Below, piece after piece: positions 39,351-47,278 of a stretch of DNA of 64,000 nt. Source of the DNA: Cryobacterium sp. M96. GTDB lineage: Bacteria > Actinomycetota > Actinomycetes > Actinomycetales > Microbacteriaceae. The translations under genes and the position numbers were made by a program. Numbering within the stretch: position 1 is the stretch's first letter; each line of letters begins with the position of its first letter. The stretch is from assembly GCF_002929845.1 (NCBI RefSeq), contig NZ_PJJS01000054.1, positions 20,392 to 84,391 on the forward strand, in the 5' to 3' direction. The notes below the pieces were generated by a model. The model did not search any database and was not told the DNA's origin. It saw nothing but the letters and a program-made list of their open reading frames with translations.

Positions 39351-40058
39351 ATGAATTCCGTACTTTTTGTCGTCAGCGCCGCCGATCACTGGACCCTCAA
39401 CGACGGCAGCCTGCACCCCACCGGCTACTGGGCCGAAGAGCTCGCCGAACCGCACCGCCTGTTCACCGAGGCCGGCTGGCGGATCACCATCGCGACGCCC
39501 GGCGGCATCGCCCCCACCATCGACGCGGGAAGCCTGGCACCCCAGGCGGCCGGCGGGGAAGACCGGGCCGCGGCCATCGTCGCCTACCTCGACACCATCG
39601 GCAGTGAACTCGACGAGCCCCGCTCGATTAGTGACATCACGGTCGCCGACTACGACGTCGTCTTCTACCCCGGCGGCCACGCCCCGATGGAGGACCTGGC
39701 CGTCGACGCCGACTCCGGACGTATCATGACCGAAGCCCTCGACTCCGGAACGATTCTCGGCGTGCTCTGCCACGCCCCGGCCGCCATGCTCGCCGCCCAG
39801 CTAGCCGACGGCAGCTGGCCCTTCACCGGCTACCGCATGACCGGCTTCACCGATGAGGAGGAGACTCTCGGCGGCCTCGCCCCCAAGGCGCCGTGGCTCG
39901 TGCAGAGCCGCCTGGTCGCGCTGGGCGCCGACTTCGTCGCCGGCGCAGCCTGGGCCGAGCACATGGAGATCGACCGCAACCTGTACACCGGCCAGAATCC
40001 GGCTTCCTCCGCTGCTCTCGCCGGCGCGATCATCACCGCCGTCACCGCACAGAAGTAG
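39351..40058 (+). CDS. DJ-1/PfpI family protein (Hsp31/glyoxalase III-like)
   Basis: 235 residues. Class I glutamine-amidotransferase-like fold: VFYPGGHAPMEDL (with the oxyanion glycines), nucleophile elbow GVLCHAPAAML (Cys near 139) and the catalytic Glu candidate in TGYWAEELAEP (near 26-28). Hsp31-type proteins convert methylglyoxal to lactate without glutathione and can act as chaperones. 48 bp after the oxidoreductase gene, likely the same TetR-controlled unit. GGAG precedes the ATG. Confidence 0.9.
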   Translation: MNSVLFVVSAADHWTLNDGSLHPTGYWAEELAEPHRLFTEAGWRITIATPGGIAPTIDAGSLAPQAAGGEDRAAAIVAYLDTIGSELDEPRSISDITVADYDVVFYPGGHAPMEDLAVDADSGRIMTEALDSGTILGVLCHAPAAMLAAQLADGSWPFTGYRMTGFTDEEETLGGLAPKAPWLVQSRLVALGADFVAGAAWAEHMEIDRNLYTGQNPASSAALAGAIITAVTAQK

Positions 40059-40119
40059 TCGAGTCGCCGCGAGGCCCTCTGGCCGAGCAGGCCCTGCGGT
40101 CGCGCCCGTCGTGACCCGG

Positions 40120-41211
40120 CTACGGACGCAGGGCGCGCAGGGCGTCGGCGACGTCGTCCTCGTCATTCCACAGGTGGAAGGCGACGCGGGCCCGCCCGGC
40201 CCTGCGCGACGCGGTGAGACCGGCCCGGGTGAGGCGTTCAAGGTCGGTGCCGTCGGCATCCGGCCAGGTCACGATCGACTGCCCGGCCGGGGCGAGCCCG
40301 AGCCCGGCGCAGAGCGCGTCGCCCAGCGCCACCGCGTGGTCGCGCACCGTCGACAGGTCGAGCCGCCCGAACAGCTCCAGTGCGGGTTCGGCGCCCACCC
40401 AGGAGTTCCAGGCCGGGGAGACGTCGAATCGGCGTGCATCAGCCGCAAGGTTCATGTCCGGTCCGTAACAGGAGGCCCACGGGTCCCGGCCGGCATACCA
40501 GCCCGCCTGCACCGGGTGCAGCAGTACGGCCAGCCGCTCGGCCACGGTCAGGAAGGCCACGCCGCGCGGGGCGCAGAGCCACTTGTAACTGTGGCAGATA
40601 GAGGCGTCGAAGACGGATGCGTCCACCGGCATCCACCCGGCGGCCTGCGTCGTGTCGCAGAGGGTGAAGCACCCGTAAGCACGGGCGGCGGCCACGATCC
40701 CCGCGGTGTCGGCGACGGCACCGGTGGCGGACTGCACGAGCGAGAACGCCACAAGCCAGGTGTCGGCGGTGATCCCGACGGCCAGCTCGGCCAGAGGCAG
40801 GTGCCGCACGGTGACCCCGCGGTGCGCCTGGCTGAGGAACGGGAACACCATCGAGCTGAAATCGCCATCGACGCAGAGCACCTCGGCGCCGTCGGGAACG
40901 CTCGCGGCGAGCAGGCCGGCCAGCACGGACGCCTGAGACCCGATCGCGACCCGGCTCACCGGAACAGCGACGAGTCTGGCATACGCGTGCCGGACCCGTT
41001 CGACCACGGCGGCGTACCCCGCCGCCGACGCGGTGCCCAGCGCCCAGGCGTCGGCGTCCAGGCGCAGGGCCGCTTCCGTTTCCCGGGTCGGCAGCCCGAG
41101 CGTGCAGGCCGCCAGATAGCCGCGGCCGCCCCGGAACCGCTCGCCCGCCTCGCGCACGCCGATGCGGGCCGGCAGCGTCGAACGGGACGCGGAAGAGTCG
41201 CTCTGGATCAT
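40120..41211 (-). CDS. Aminotransferase class V-fold PLP enzyme
   Basis: 363 residues. Cysteine-desulfurase-like/kynureninase-like fold: GSQASVLAGLL near the phosphate cup, VDGDFSSMVFP, CDTTQAAGWMPVD (Asp pairing with the pyridine nitrogen) and CHSYKWLCAPRG with the PLP lysine (near 218). No conserved active-site Cys loop of true desulfurases was recognised, so an amino-acid lyase or aminotransferase role is more likely. Divergent from a LysR regulator 81 bp away that probably controls it. Substrate unknown. Confidence 0.87.
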   Translation of the reverse strand: MIQSDSSASRSTLPARIGVREAGERFRGGRGYLAACTLGLPTRETEAALRLDADAWALGTASAAGYAAVVERVRHAYARLVAVPVSRVAIGSQASVLAGLLAASVPDGAEVLCVDGDFSSMVFPFLSQAHRGVTVRHLPLAELAVGITADTWLVAFSLVQSATGAVADTAGIVAAARAYGCFTLCDTTQAAGWMPVDASVFDASICHSYKWLCAPRGVAFLTVAERLAVLLHPVQAGWYAGRDPWASCYGPDMNLAADARRFDVSPAWNSWVGAEPALELFGRLDLSTVRDHAVALGDALCAGLGLAPAGQSIVTWPDADGTDLERLTRAGLTASRRAGRARVAFHLWNDEDDVADALRALRP

Positions 41212-41268
41212 TTCTCCAGCATGCGACCGGCCTATTCATTTGACAATAACCAGTAGCTGAGGCAATCC

Positions 41269-41283
41269 ATAAGCATCAGTTAT
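41269..41283. promoter_or_regulatory. LysR-type operator candidate
   Basis: ATAA-gcatcag-TTAT fits the LysR T-N11-A box (T41270 to A41282) with dyad symmetry, in the divergent region between the class V enzyme and the LysR gene, about 10 bp before the LysR start. A TTGACA at 41240-41245 may be a -35, but no matching -10 was found. Confidence 0.6.
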
Positions 41284-41292
41284 GATCACTTC

Positions 41293-42279
41293 GTGCCCGC
41301 CATCGTCCAGCCCGAACTCGACTCCACCATGCTGCGCGTCGTGGGTGCGCTCGCCGACTGCGGCTCGATCACGGCGGCCGCGGCGGCGCTCGGCTACAGC
41401 CAGCCCGCCGTGAGCCAGCAGCTTAGACGGCTCGAGCAGCGCATCGGGATGGCCGTGATCGAACGCATCGGCCGCGGCGTGCGGCTCACCGAGACCGGCC
41501 GGCTGCTCGCCCGGCACGCCGCCATCGTGAGCGGGGCCCTGGACGCCGCCGCGGGGGAATTGTCCGAGCTGCGCGGCCTGCGCGCGGGCCGGGTGCGTCT
41601 GGCGGCGTTCCCCTCCGCCTCGGCGACCATTGTGCCGCGCCTGCTCGCTGACCTGCAGCGCCGCCATCCGGGAGTCAGCGTCACCTACCTTGAGGCTGAG
41701 CCGCCCGAAGCCGTGGCTCTGGTGCGCCAGAACCAGGCCGATCTGGCGATCACGTTCAGCTACCCCGGCGACCGGGTCGACCCTCACCGGGACAGCGCCG
41801 AGGGCCTCGTCGTGACCCGGCTCCGCCGGGACGAGATGATGCTCGTGCTGCCGGCCGGACACGCCCTGGCCAAAAACAGCGCAGTCGACCTCGGCGACCT
41901 GGCCGAGGAGAATTGGATCGGCGGATGTCCTCGGTGCCGCGGCCACCTGCTGGAGCTTTGCGGTCACAACGGTTTCACGCCCCGCATCTCTTACGAGACC
42001 GACAACGCGGCCGCCGTGCTCGGCCTCGTGGCGGCCGGCATCGGGGTGGCGATGCTGCCCGCGCTTGCCCTCGACTCCGTCGGCGCGCAGCCTCTCGTCG
42101 CCATCCGGCCCACCCGCGGCCGCGACCACCGCACCCTGCACACGGTCACGGTCACTGGGTCCGCGGGCGTGGCGGCCATTGCCGTCACCCTGCGCCGGCT
42201 CGCCGCGCTGGCCGGACCGGACGCGCCACCCGCGGCGCCACCCGTATCCCCACCCGCGCCCTCACCCGGAGGCAACTAG
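41293..42279 (+). CDS. LysR family transcriptional regulator
   Basis: 328 residues from GTG 41293. N-terminal winged HTH ([20 protein letters not shown] then [12 protein letters not shown]; about 20-65), linker helix, and periplasmic-binding-type effector domain (about 95-300). The C-terminus is a Pro/Ala-rich tail. Divergent from the class V PLP enzyme, its likely target. gltX starts 11 bp downstream on the same strand, so read-through into gltX is possible. Confidence 0.92.
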   Translation: MPAIVQPELDSTMLRVVGALADCGSITAAAAALGYSQPAVSQQLRRLEQRIGMAVIERIGRGVRLTETGRLLARHAAIVSGALDAAAGELSELRGLRAGRVRLAAFPSASATIVPRLLADLQRRHPGVSVTYLEAEPPEAVALVRQNQADLAITFSYPGDRVDPHRDSAEGLVVTRLRRDEMMLVLPAGHALAKNSAVDLGDLAEENWIGGCPRCRGHLLELCGHNGFTPRISYETDNAAAVLGLVAAGIGVAMLPALALDSVGAQPLVAIRPTRGRDHRTLHTVTVTGSAGVAAIAVTLRRLAALAGPDAPPAAPPVSPPAPSPGGN

Positions 42280-42290
42280 AATCGGGGGTG

Positions 42291-43811
42291 ATGTCTGAGA
42301 CAATTGCGCACCCGTTTTCCACTGCCACCGGCACCGACGTTCGCGTTCGGTTCTGCCCCTCGCCGACCGGAACGCCGCACGTCGGTCTGATCCGCACGGC
42401 ACTCTTCAACTGGGCTTACGCCCGGCACACCGGCGGCACGTTCATCTTCCGGATCGAAGACACCGATCCGGCCCGCGATACCGAGGAGAGCTTCGTGCAG
42501 CTCCTCGACGCGCTGCACTGGCTGCGCCTGGACTGGGACGAGGGCGTCGAGGTCGGCGGACCGCACGCTCCCTACCGCCAGTCCGAGCGCTACGACATCT
42601 ACCGTGACGTGATCGAGCAGCTCAAGGCGTCCGGTCACATTTACGAGAGCTTCGCCACCGGCGAGGAGATCGAGGTGCGAAACGTCGCCCTCGGCCGCGA
42701 CCCGAAGGCCGGATACGACAACTTCGAGCGCGACCTCAGCGATGAGAAGAAGGCGGCCTTCCGTGCAGAGGGCCGCTCGCCGGCGCTCCGCCTCAAGGTG
42801 CCCGACACGGACATCTCCTTCGACGACCTGGTTCGCGGCGAGATCACCTTCCCGGCCGGCTCGTTCAGCGACTTCGTCGTCGTGCGGCCCAACGGGCATC
42901 CGTTGTACCCGTTCGTGAACCCGGTCGACGACGCCATGATGGGCGTCACCCACGTGCTGCGCGGCGAAGACCTGCTCTCCTCCACGCCGCGCCAGATCGC
43001 CCTGTACCACGCGCTGATCGACATCGGACTGGCCACGTTCGTGCCGCGTTTCGGGCACATGCCCTACGTCATGGGCGAGGGCAACAAAAAGCTCTCCAAG
43101 CGCGACCCCGAGTCCAACCTGTTCCACCACCGCGCCCGCGGCTTCGTTCCCGAGGGACTGGTCAACTACCTGTCGCTGCTCGGCTGGTCCCTCTCCAGCG
43201 ACCGCGACGTGTTCACGATCGATGAGATGATCGCCGCGTTCGACGTCGTCGACGTGCTGCCGAACCCGGCCCGCTTCGACCTCAAGAAGGCCGAGTCGCT
43301 CAACGGCGACCACATCCGGCTGCTCGACCCGGCCGATTTCGCCGCCCGGGTCATCCCGTACCTGGTGGCCGCCGGCGACGTGACCGAACCACTCAGCGAG
43401 GTGCAGCAGGCTATTCTCGAGGCCGCCGCACCGCTAGTGCAGGAACGCATCGCCCTGCTCGGCGAGGCACCCGGCATGCTCGGTTTCCTGTTCATCGGCG
43501 GCGACTCGCTGGCCTACCAGCCGGATGCCCTCGCCTCGCTCCCGCAGAACACGCGCGAGATCCTCGCCACGTCCACGGCAGCGCTGCTCGACATTCCCGA
43601 AGCGGAATGGACGCACGACCGCGTGCACACCACCCTGACCGAGACGCTGATCGACGGGCTCGCGCTCAAGCCGCGCGTGGCCTTCGGCCCCCTGCGGGTC
43701 GCGGTCTCCGGCCGGCGCATCTCGCCGCCGCTGTTCGAGTCGATGGAGATCCTGGGCAAGGCGGAGTCCGTGCTGCGTCTTGCACGTCTGGCTGCCACCA
43801 CTCTCGAGTGA
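42291..43811 (+). CDS. gltX: Glutamyl-tRNA synthetase
   Basis: 506 residues from ATG 42291 (GGGGGTG upstream). Class I synthetase: HIGH-type motif [15 protein letters not shown] (about 19-33), KMSKS-type KKLSKRD (near 264-270), and a C-terminal anticodon-binding domain (about 330-500). Actinobacteria usually lack GlnRS, so this enzyme probably also charges tRNA-Gln for GatCAB; a tRNA-Gln gene lies 136 bp downstream. Confidence 0.95.
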   Translation: MSETIAHPFSTATGTDVRVRFCPSPTGTPHVGLIRTALFNWAYARHTGGTFIFRIEDTDPARDTEESFVQLLDALHWLRLDWDEGVEVGGPHAPYRQSERYDIYRDVIEQLKASGHIYESFATGEEIEVRNVALGRDPKAGYDNFERDLSDEKKAAFRAEGRSPALRLKVPDTDISFDDLVRGEITFPAGSFSDFVVVRPNGHPLYPFVNPVDDAMMGVTHVLRGEDLLSSTPRQIALYHALIDIGLATFVPRFGHMPYVMGEGNKKLSKRDPESNLFHHRARGFVPEGLVNYLSLLGWSLSSDRDVFTIDEMIAAFDVVDVLPNPARFDLKKAESLNGDHIRLLDPADFAARVIPYLVAAGDVTEPLSEVQQAILEAAAPLVQERIALLGEAPGMLGFLFIGGDSLAYQPDALASLPQNTREILATSTAALLDIPEAEWTHDRVHTTLTETLIDGLALKPRVAFGPLRVAVSGRRISPPLFESMEILGKAESVLRLARLAATTLE

Positions 43812-43887
43812 CTGGCCGCGCGGTGTCGGGCCCCTCGGGGTCTGCCCCGGCAATCGGCTCGAGCCGGCGATGATTTCGGCTCTGGGT

Positions 43888-43916
43888 TTGTCCCGGCACT
43901 CTGAGTGGGTTAGAGT
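43888..43916 (+). promoter_or_regulatory. Promoter of the tRNA-Gln gene
   Basis: TTGTCC (43888-43893) and TAGAGT (43911-43916) are separated by exactly 17 bp; the -10 lies about 31 bp before the tRNA 5' end, leaving room for a short 5' leader. Confidence 0.65.
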
Positions 43917-43947
43917 TACGAGTCGGTCCGTTCTGAGGAACAGGCAG

Positions 43948-44019
43948 TGGGGTATGGTGTAATTGGCAACACGACTGATTCTGGTTCAGTTGTTCTTGGT
44001 TCGAGTCCAGGTACCCCAG
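43948..44019 (+). tRNA. tRNA-Gln (anticodon CUG)
   Basis: 72-nt cloverleaf. Acceptor TGGGGTA pairs with TACCCCA; D arm includes GTGTAATTGGCAACAC; anticodon stem ACTGA/TCAGT holds loop TTCTGGT (anticodon CTG, Gln); T arm contains GGTTCGAGTCC. Discriminator G; CCA is not encoded. The weak-looking T-A first pair is normal for tRNA-Gln. It marks the border between core and copper island. Confidence 0.95.
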
Positions 44020-44499
44020 CAGTAATAGGTGCAGGATTTCGCGGCGATATCACCCATCGCCCATCCTCTCCCCTTGGCCCGGGTCCGCTCCGGTGTTTAG
44101 AACCACTATCACAAGCGCCATGCGGGGCTGCAGCGGCGTTTCGCCGCCCGGGTTGATTCGCTTTCGTCACGACGCAACCGGACTGACACTCGACGCCGTT
44201 CGGCGTTCAGCCCGCAGCGCCAAGGTGCACACTGCGATGTCTTTCCCGGCTTGTCGGGATGCGGTGGACAATCTGATTTTCAGACGATGACTCGATCAGT
44301 TGACGGATGGTTTGCTGCGCCGCTGGTGTCAGGAATCGACGCATAACGACCGTCGGCATGCGCTTTGCGGATCGGTATGAGCCTGGCCAGCGCGTTTCAT
44401 CAAACCTTCACATGCTCGGGGGCTGGAGCTTCATGCGCGGTCTGCATGCTGGTGTGTGGACACCAACTTGGTGGCTGAACGCGAAAGGTGTTGAGACTG
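44020..44499. other. Gene-free stretch at the core/island border
   Basis: 480 bp after tRNA-Gln with lower GC than the core. No accepted gene, no direct repeat of the tRNA 3' end and no integrase remnant were seen. Short frames lack ribosome sites and protein-like composition. Confidence 0.5.
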
Positions 44500-45039
44500 A
44501 TGAAATTCAATCGGAAGAACGTGACCGCTGGTGTTGCGGGACTCGGGCTTGTCGGAGCGCTTGTCACGGGCGGTGTTGCCGCGGCGCAGGCATCTACCGG
44601 TGATGGGGCTATTTCCCAGCCACCATCGACGACCTCGTCGTCAGTTGGCGAGCACCGTTCAGGCCACTTGGCCGGCATGGCATTCGGGCAGAGTTCGCCC
44701 ATGGTCGCGATCGCGAGCTACCTCGGCTTGAGTCGGACGGAGCTGCAGGACCGGGTCCAGTCGGGTGGGTCCCTCGCGGATGTCGCTGAAGCCCAGGGAA
44801 AATCGGTTTCTGGTCTCAAAGACGTAATTCTCTCGCAGCAGAGGACCACTCTCGACTCCAACAGCACTCTGTCATCTGATGACAGGGAGGCAGCCGTAGA
44901 ACAGATGAGGAGCCGCATTGACCCGATGCTGAACGCGACCCACACCCCAGGTGAGGGGATGGGCATGGGTTCGGGAGTCGGTATGCACTCGGGCGCAGGG
45001 ATGGGCGTAGGGATGGGCTTGGGAATGGCGCGGACCTGA
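44500..45039 (+). CDS. Secreted helical protein with Met/Gly-rich tail, likely copper-binding
   Basis: 179 residues from ATG 44500 (AAAGGTG upstream). Signal peptide (MKFNRKN, hydrophobic core about 10-31, cleavage near AQASTG). A helical domain (about 65-110, YLGLSRTELQDRVQSGGSLA then DVAEAQGKSVSGL) resembles the repeated helical units found in DUF2680-like secreted proteins. The last ~28 residues are a Met-Gly repeat (GMGMGSG, GMGVGMGLGM), with seven methionines and one His, a pattern typical of extracytoplasmic Cu(I) binding. First gene of the copper island; function inferred. Confidence 0.8.
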   Translation: MKFNRKNVTAGVAGLGLVGALVTGGVAAAQASTGDGAISQPPSTTSSSVGEHRSGHLAGMAFGQSSPMVAIASYLGLSRTELQDRVQSGGSLADVAEAQGKSVSGLKDVILSQQRTTLDSNSTLSSDDREAAVEQMRSRIDPMLNATHTPGEGMGMGSGVGMHSGAGMGVGMGLGMART

Positions 45040-45117
45040 CCGTCTCCTGAACAGGCGGAGCGGTCCACGGGCTGCCTGGATGTACGAAAATAAACACAAA
45101 CTGAAGGAGCAGAAGAA

Positions 45118-45378
45118 ATGATGTGGGGAAACGGATACAACATGACGTGGGGATGGCCGGTAGGGCTGCTCATGCTCGTCGCAGTCATCCTCCTTGTTGT
45201 CTGGGTTGTGCGGGCTTTTGCTGACGAAACTGAACGCGGAGGGTTCCGCGGGACTACTCCGCTGAGCCGCGGACAAGGCGAGCGCGGTCCAGCGCGTCAA
45301 ATACTCGATGATCGCTTCGCGAAGGGTGAATTGAATGAAACGGAATACCGAGAACGGTTGCAGGTGCTCGAGAGGTAA
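45118..45378 (+). CDS. Short membrane protein with SHOCT domain
   Basis: 86 residues. Met-rich, Trp-rich N-terminus (MMWGNGYNMTWGW), one transmembrane helix (about 14-33), a linker, and a C-terminal SHOCT domain (ARQILDDRFAKGELNETEYR then ERLQVL; about 58-86). GAAGGAG precedes the ATG. It is a close relative of the protein at 50034-50285. SHOCT domains are small oligomerisation modules; such mini-proteins recur in copper-resistance islands, but their role is unknown. It lies 92 bp before the two-component system. Confidence 0.88.
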   Translation: MMWGNGYNMTWGWPVGLLMLVAVILLVVWVVRAFADETERGGFRGTTPLSRGQGERGPARQILDDRFAKGELNETEYRERLQVLER

Positions 45379-45470
45379 GGCCTGAGTTGGTACTCCCTCG
45401 CCGAGTCCCTGGGGCGCAGTGCAGAGTCCGTGCCGCCGGACGGCGATAATCAGAAGAAAAGGGGTGAGCG

Positions 45471-46163
45471 ATGCAGAAGGTCCTGGTTGTCGACGACGAG
45501 GCGCAGATCAGGACGGTCCTGCGCGGCTACCTGGAAGCGGAAGGTTATGACGTAGCGGAGGCCGCGGACGGCGCCGAGGCGCTTGCGGTACTCCATAAGG
45601 ACCCTCCCGCTCTCGTGCTGCTGGATGTAATGCTGCCGGGGATCGACGGGCTGGAGGTTCTCCGGCAGTTGCGAGGCTTCAGCGACGCGTACGTGATCCT
45701 CGTCACGGCCAGGGCGGAGGAGGTCGACAAGCTCGTGGGGCTCGGTGTGGGTGCGGATGACTATGTGACCAAGCCATTCAGCCCGCGCGAGGTGACGGCT
45801 CGAGTGAAGGCAATGCTCCGTCGTGACAATCGGGATGAGCGAACCGACAGAGACGCCCTGCTTCGCTTCGATGGCTTGTCCATCAAACCCGCCCACCGAG
45901 AGGTTGAGGCGAATGGAGTCTCTGTGGGGTTGTCGAGCCTGGAGTTTGATCTTCTCACCGCACTCGCAACCGAGCCCGGGCGGGTGTTTTCCCGGGCACA
46001 ACTGCTTAAAAAAGTCTGGGGCTACGATTTCTACGGCGACGAACGGGTCGTCGATGTTCACATCCGCAGTTTGCGCGCACGACTCGGCGACGATGCCGGC
46101 GATCCACACCTGATCGCCACGGTGCGGGGCGTGGGCTACAAGTTTGTGGCCGGGCCCAGATGA
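45471..46163 (+). CDS. OmpR-family response regulator (copper island)
   Basis: 230 residues. Receiver domain with D8/D9 acidic pocket, phosphoacceptor D52 (LVLLDVMLP), Lys in VTKPF; C-terminal winged helix (about 130-228, RVFSRAQLLKKVWGYDF and RVVDVHIRSLRARLGDD). Stop overlaps the kinase start (ATGA). Likely controls genes for copper or envelope stress, given the neighbours and the Met-rich sensor loop. Confidence 0.92.
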   Translation: MQKVLVVDDEAQIRTVLRGYLEAEGYDVAEAADGAEALAVLHKDPPALVLLDVMLPGIDGLEVLRQLRGFSDAYVILVTARAEEVDKLVGLGVGADDYVTKPFSPREVTARVKAMLRRDNRDERTDRDALLRFDGLSIKPAHREVEANGVSVGLSSLEFDLLTALATEPGRVFSRAQLLKKVWGYDFYGDERVVDVHIRSLRARLGDDAGDPHLIATVRGVGYKFVAGPR

Positions 46164-47278
46164 AGATGCGCCTCTCGCTGCGCCTGTTCATCTCCTATGC
46201 CGCTATTGCCGTGGTCGGCGGCATGGTGGCTTATCTGACGATCTCGCTGCTCGCTCCTCGACTGTTCGAAGACCGGCTGGGGATGATGATGGACAGTGAG
46301 GGCACCGGAATGTCGATGGGGGCCATGGACGCGACCAGCGTGCGCTCCGCCTTCCTATCCGCGCTCACGACCTCGCTGATCGTCGGGGTACTGGCCAGCG
46401 TCATCGCCGCAGGTTTCGTCGCCGCGGCAGTCACGGGGCGCCTACTTCGCCCCCTCAACGCTGTGCGGGCCGCGACCAAACTGATCGCTGCCGGAAAATA
46501 CGGCGGCAGGGTCCCCGTCCCCTCCGAGCCGGAACTCGCAGCGCTGGCCACAGACGTCAACACGCTGGCCCAGGCCCTGGCCGATACCGAGTCACGGCGA
46601 ACCCGGCTGCTCGGGGAGGTTGCGCATGAAATGCGAACCCCACTGACCGTTCTGGACGGCTACGTCGAGGGGCTGATCGATGGCGTGTTCACCGCCAGCC
46701 CCGACACATTCGCCTCCCTCAGCGAGGAACTGCGCCGCCTGCATCGCCTCTCCGATGACCTGTCCAGCCTGTCGCGCGCTCAAGAACAGCGGCTCGATCT
46801 GCATCCAGTCGATGCCGACCTGGCCGATCTTGCTCGCCGCACGGCCAACCGGCTCGCTCCGCAATTCGAAGATTCGGGCGTGACGTTGACACTCAACGTC
46901 GCCACGCCGCTGCCCGTGCACGTGGACCCGGACCGGATCACCCAGGTTCTGACCAACCTTTTCGGCAACGCCCTGCTCGCCACCCCGGCGGGCGGTGCGG
47001 TCACCATCACGACGCACGGCGCCGACGGCCGTGGTGAGGTCGTCGTGATCGACACGGGAGTGGGCCTGGCCGAGGAGGACACAGACCGTGTTTTCGAGCG
47101 GTTCTACCGTGTGCCCGGACAGGCCCGCCGCTCCGCCGGATCAGGGATCGGTCTCACGATCGCCCGGGAAATAGCGCGTGCGCACGGCGGGGACGTGACG
47201 GCCTCGTCGGGAGGGACAGGGCAGGGAGCCAGATTCGCGGTCGTGGTACCCCTGCGGGCCGGCGCCAGATCAGGCTGA
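46160..47278 (+). CDS. Sensor histidine kinase with Met-rich sensor loop
   Basis: 372 residues. TM1 (about 9-31), a short extracytoplasmic loop (about 32-70) containing GMMMDSEGTGMSMGAMDA with seven Met, TM2 (about 72-95), HAMP (about 96-148), HisKA with EVAHEMRTPLTVLDGYVEG (His near 157), and HATPase with NLFGNALLA (N box), DTGVGLAEE and GSGIGLTIA. Methionine clusters bind Cu(I) or Ag(I), so this is a candidate copper-sensing kinase. The 3' end overlaps the convergent ATPase gene by 9 bp. Confidence 0.9.
   Translation: MKMRLSLRLFISYAAIAVVGGMVAYLTISLLAPRLFEDRLGMMMDSEGTGMSMGAMDATSVRSAFLSALTTSLIVGVLASVIAAGFVAAAVTGRLLRPLNAVRAATKLIAAGKYGGRVPVPSEPELAALATDVNTLAQALADTESRRTRLLGEVAHEMRTPLTVLDGYVEGLIDGVFTASPDTFASLSEELRRLHRLSDDLSSLSRAQEQRLDLHPVDADLADLARRTANRLAPQFEDSGVTLTLNVATPLPVHVDPDRITQVLTNLFGNALLATPAGGAVTITTHGADGRGEVVVIDTGVGLAEEDTDRVFERFYRVPGQARRSAGSGIGLTIAREIARAHGGDVTASSGGTGQGARFAVVVPLRAGARSG

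Noticed and set aside
38253-39773. Long minus-strand frame across the oxidoreductase and DJ-1 genes
   Set aside because: Antisense shadow of well-supported genes, with the same Gly/Asp/Val/His-rich composition.
44093-44603. Two short frames between tRNA-Gln and the Met-rich protein gene
   Set aside because: No ribosome sites and Arg/Cys-rich random-like composition; the second runs into the known gene in another frame.
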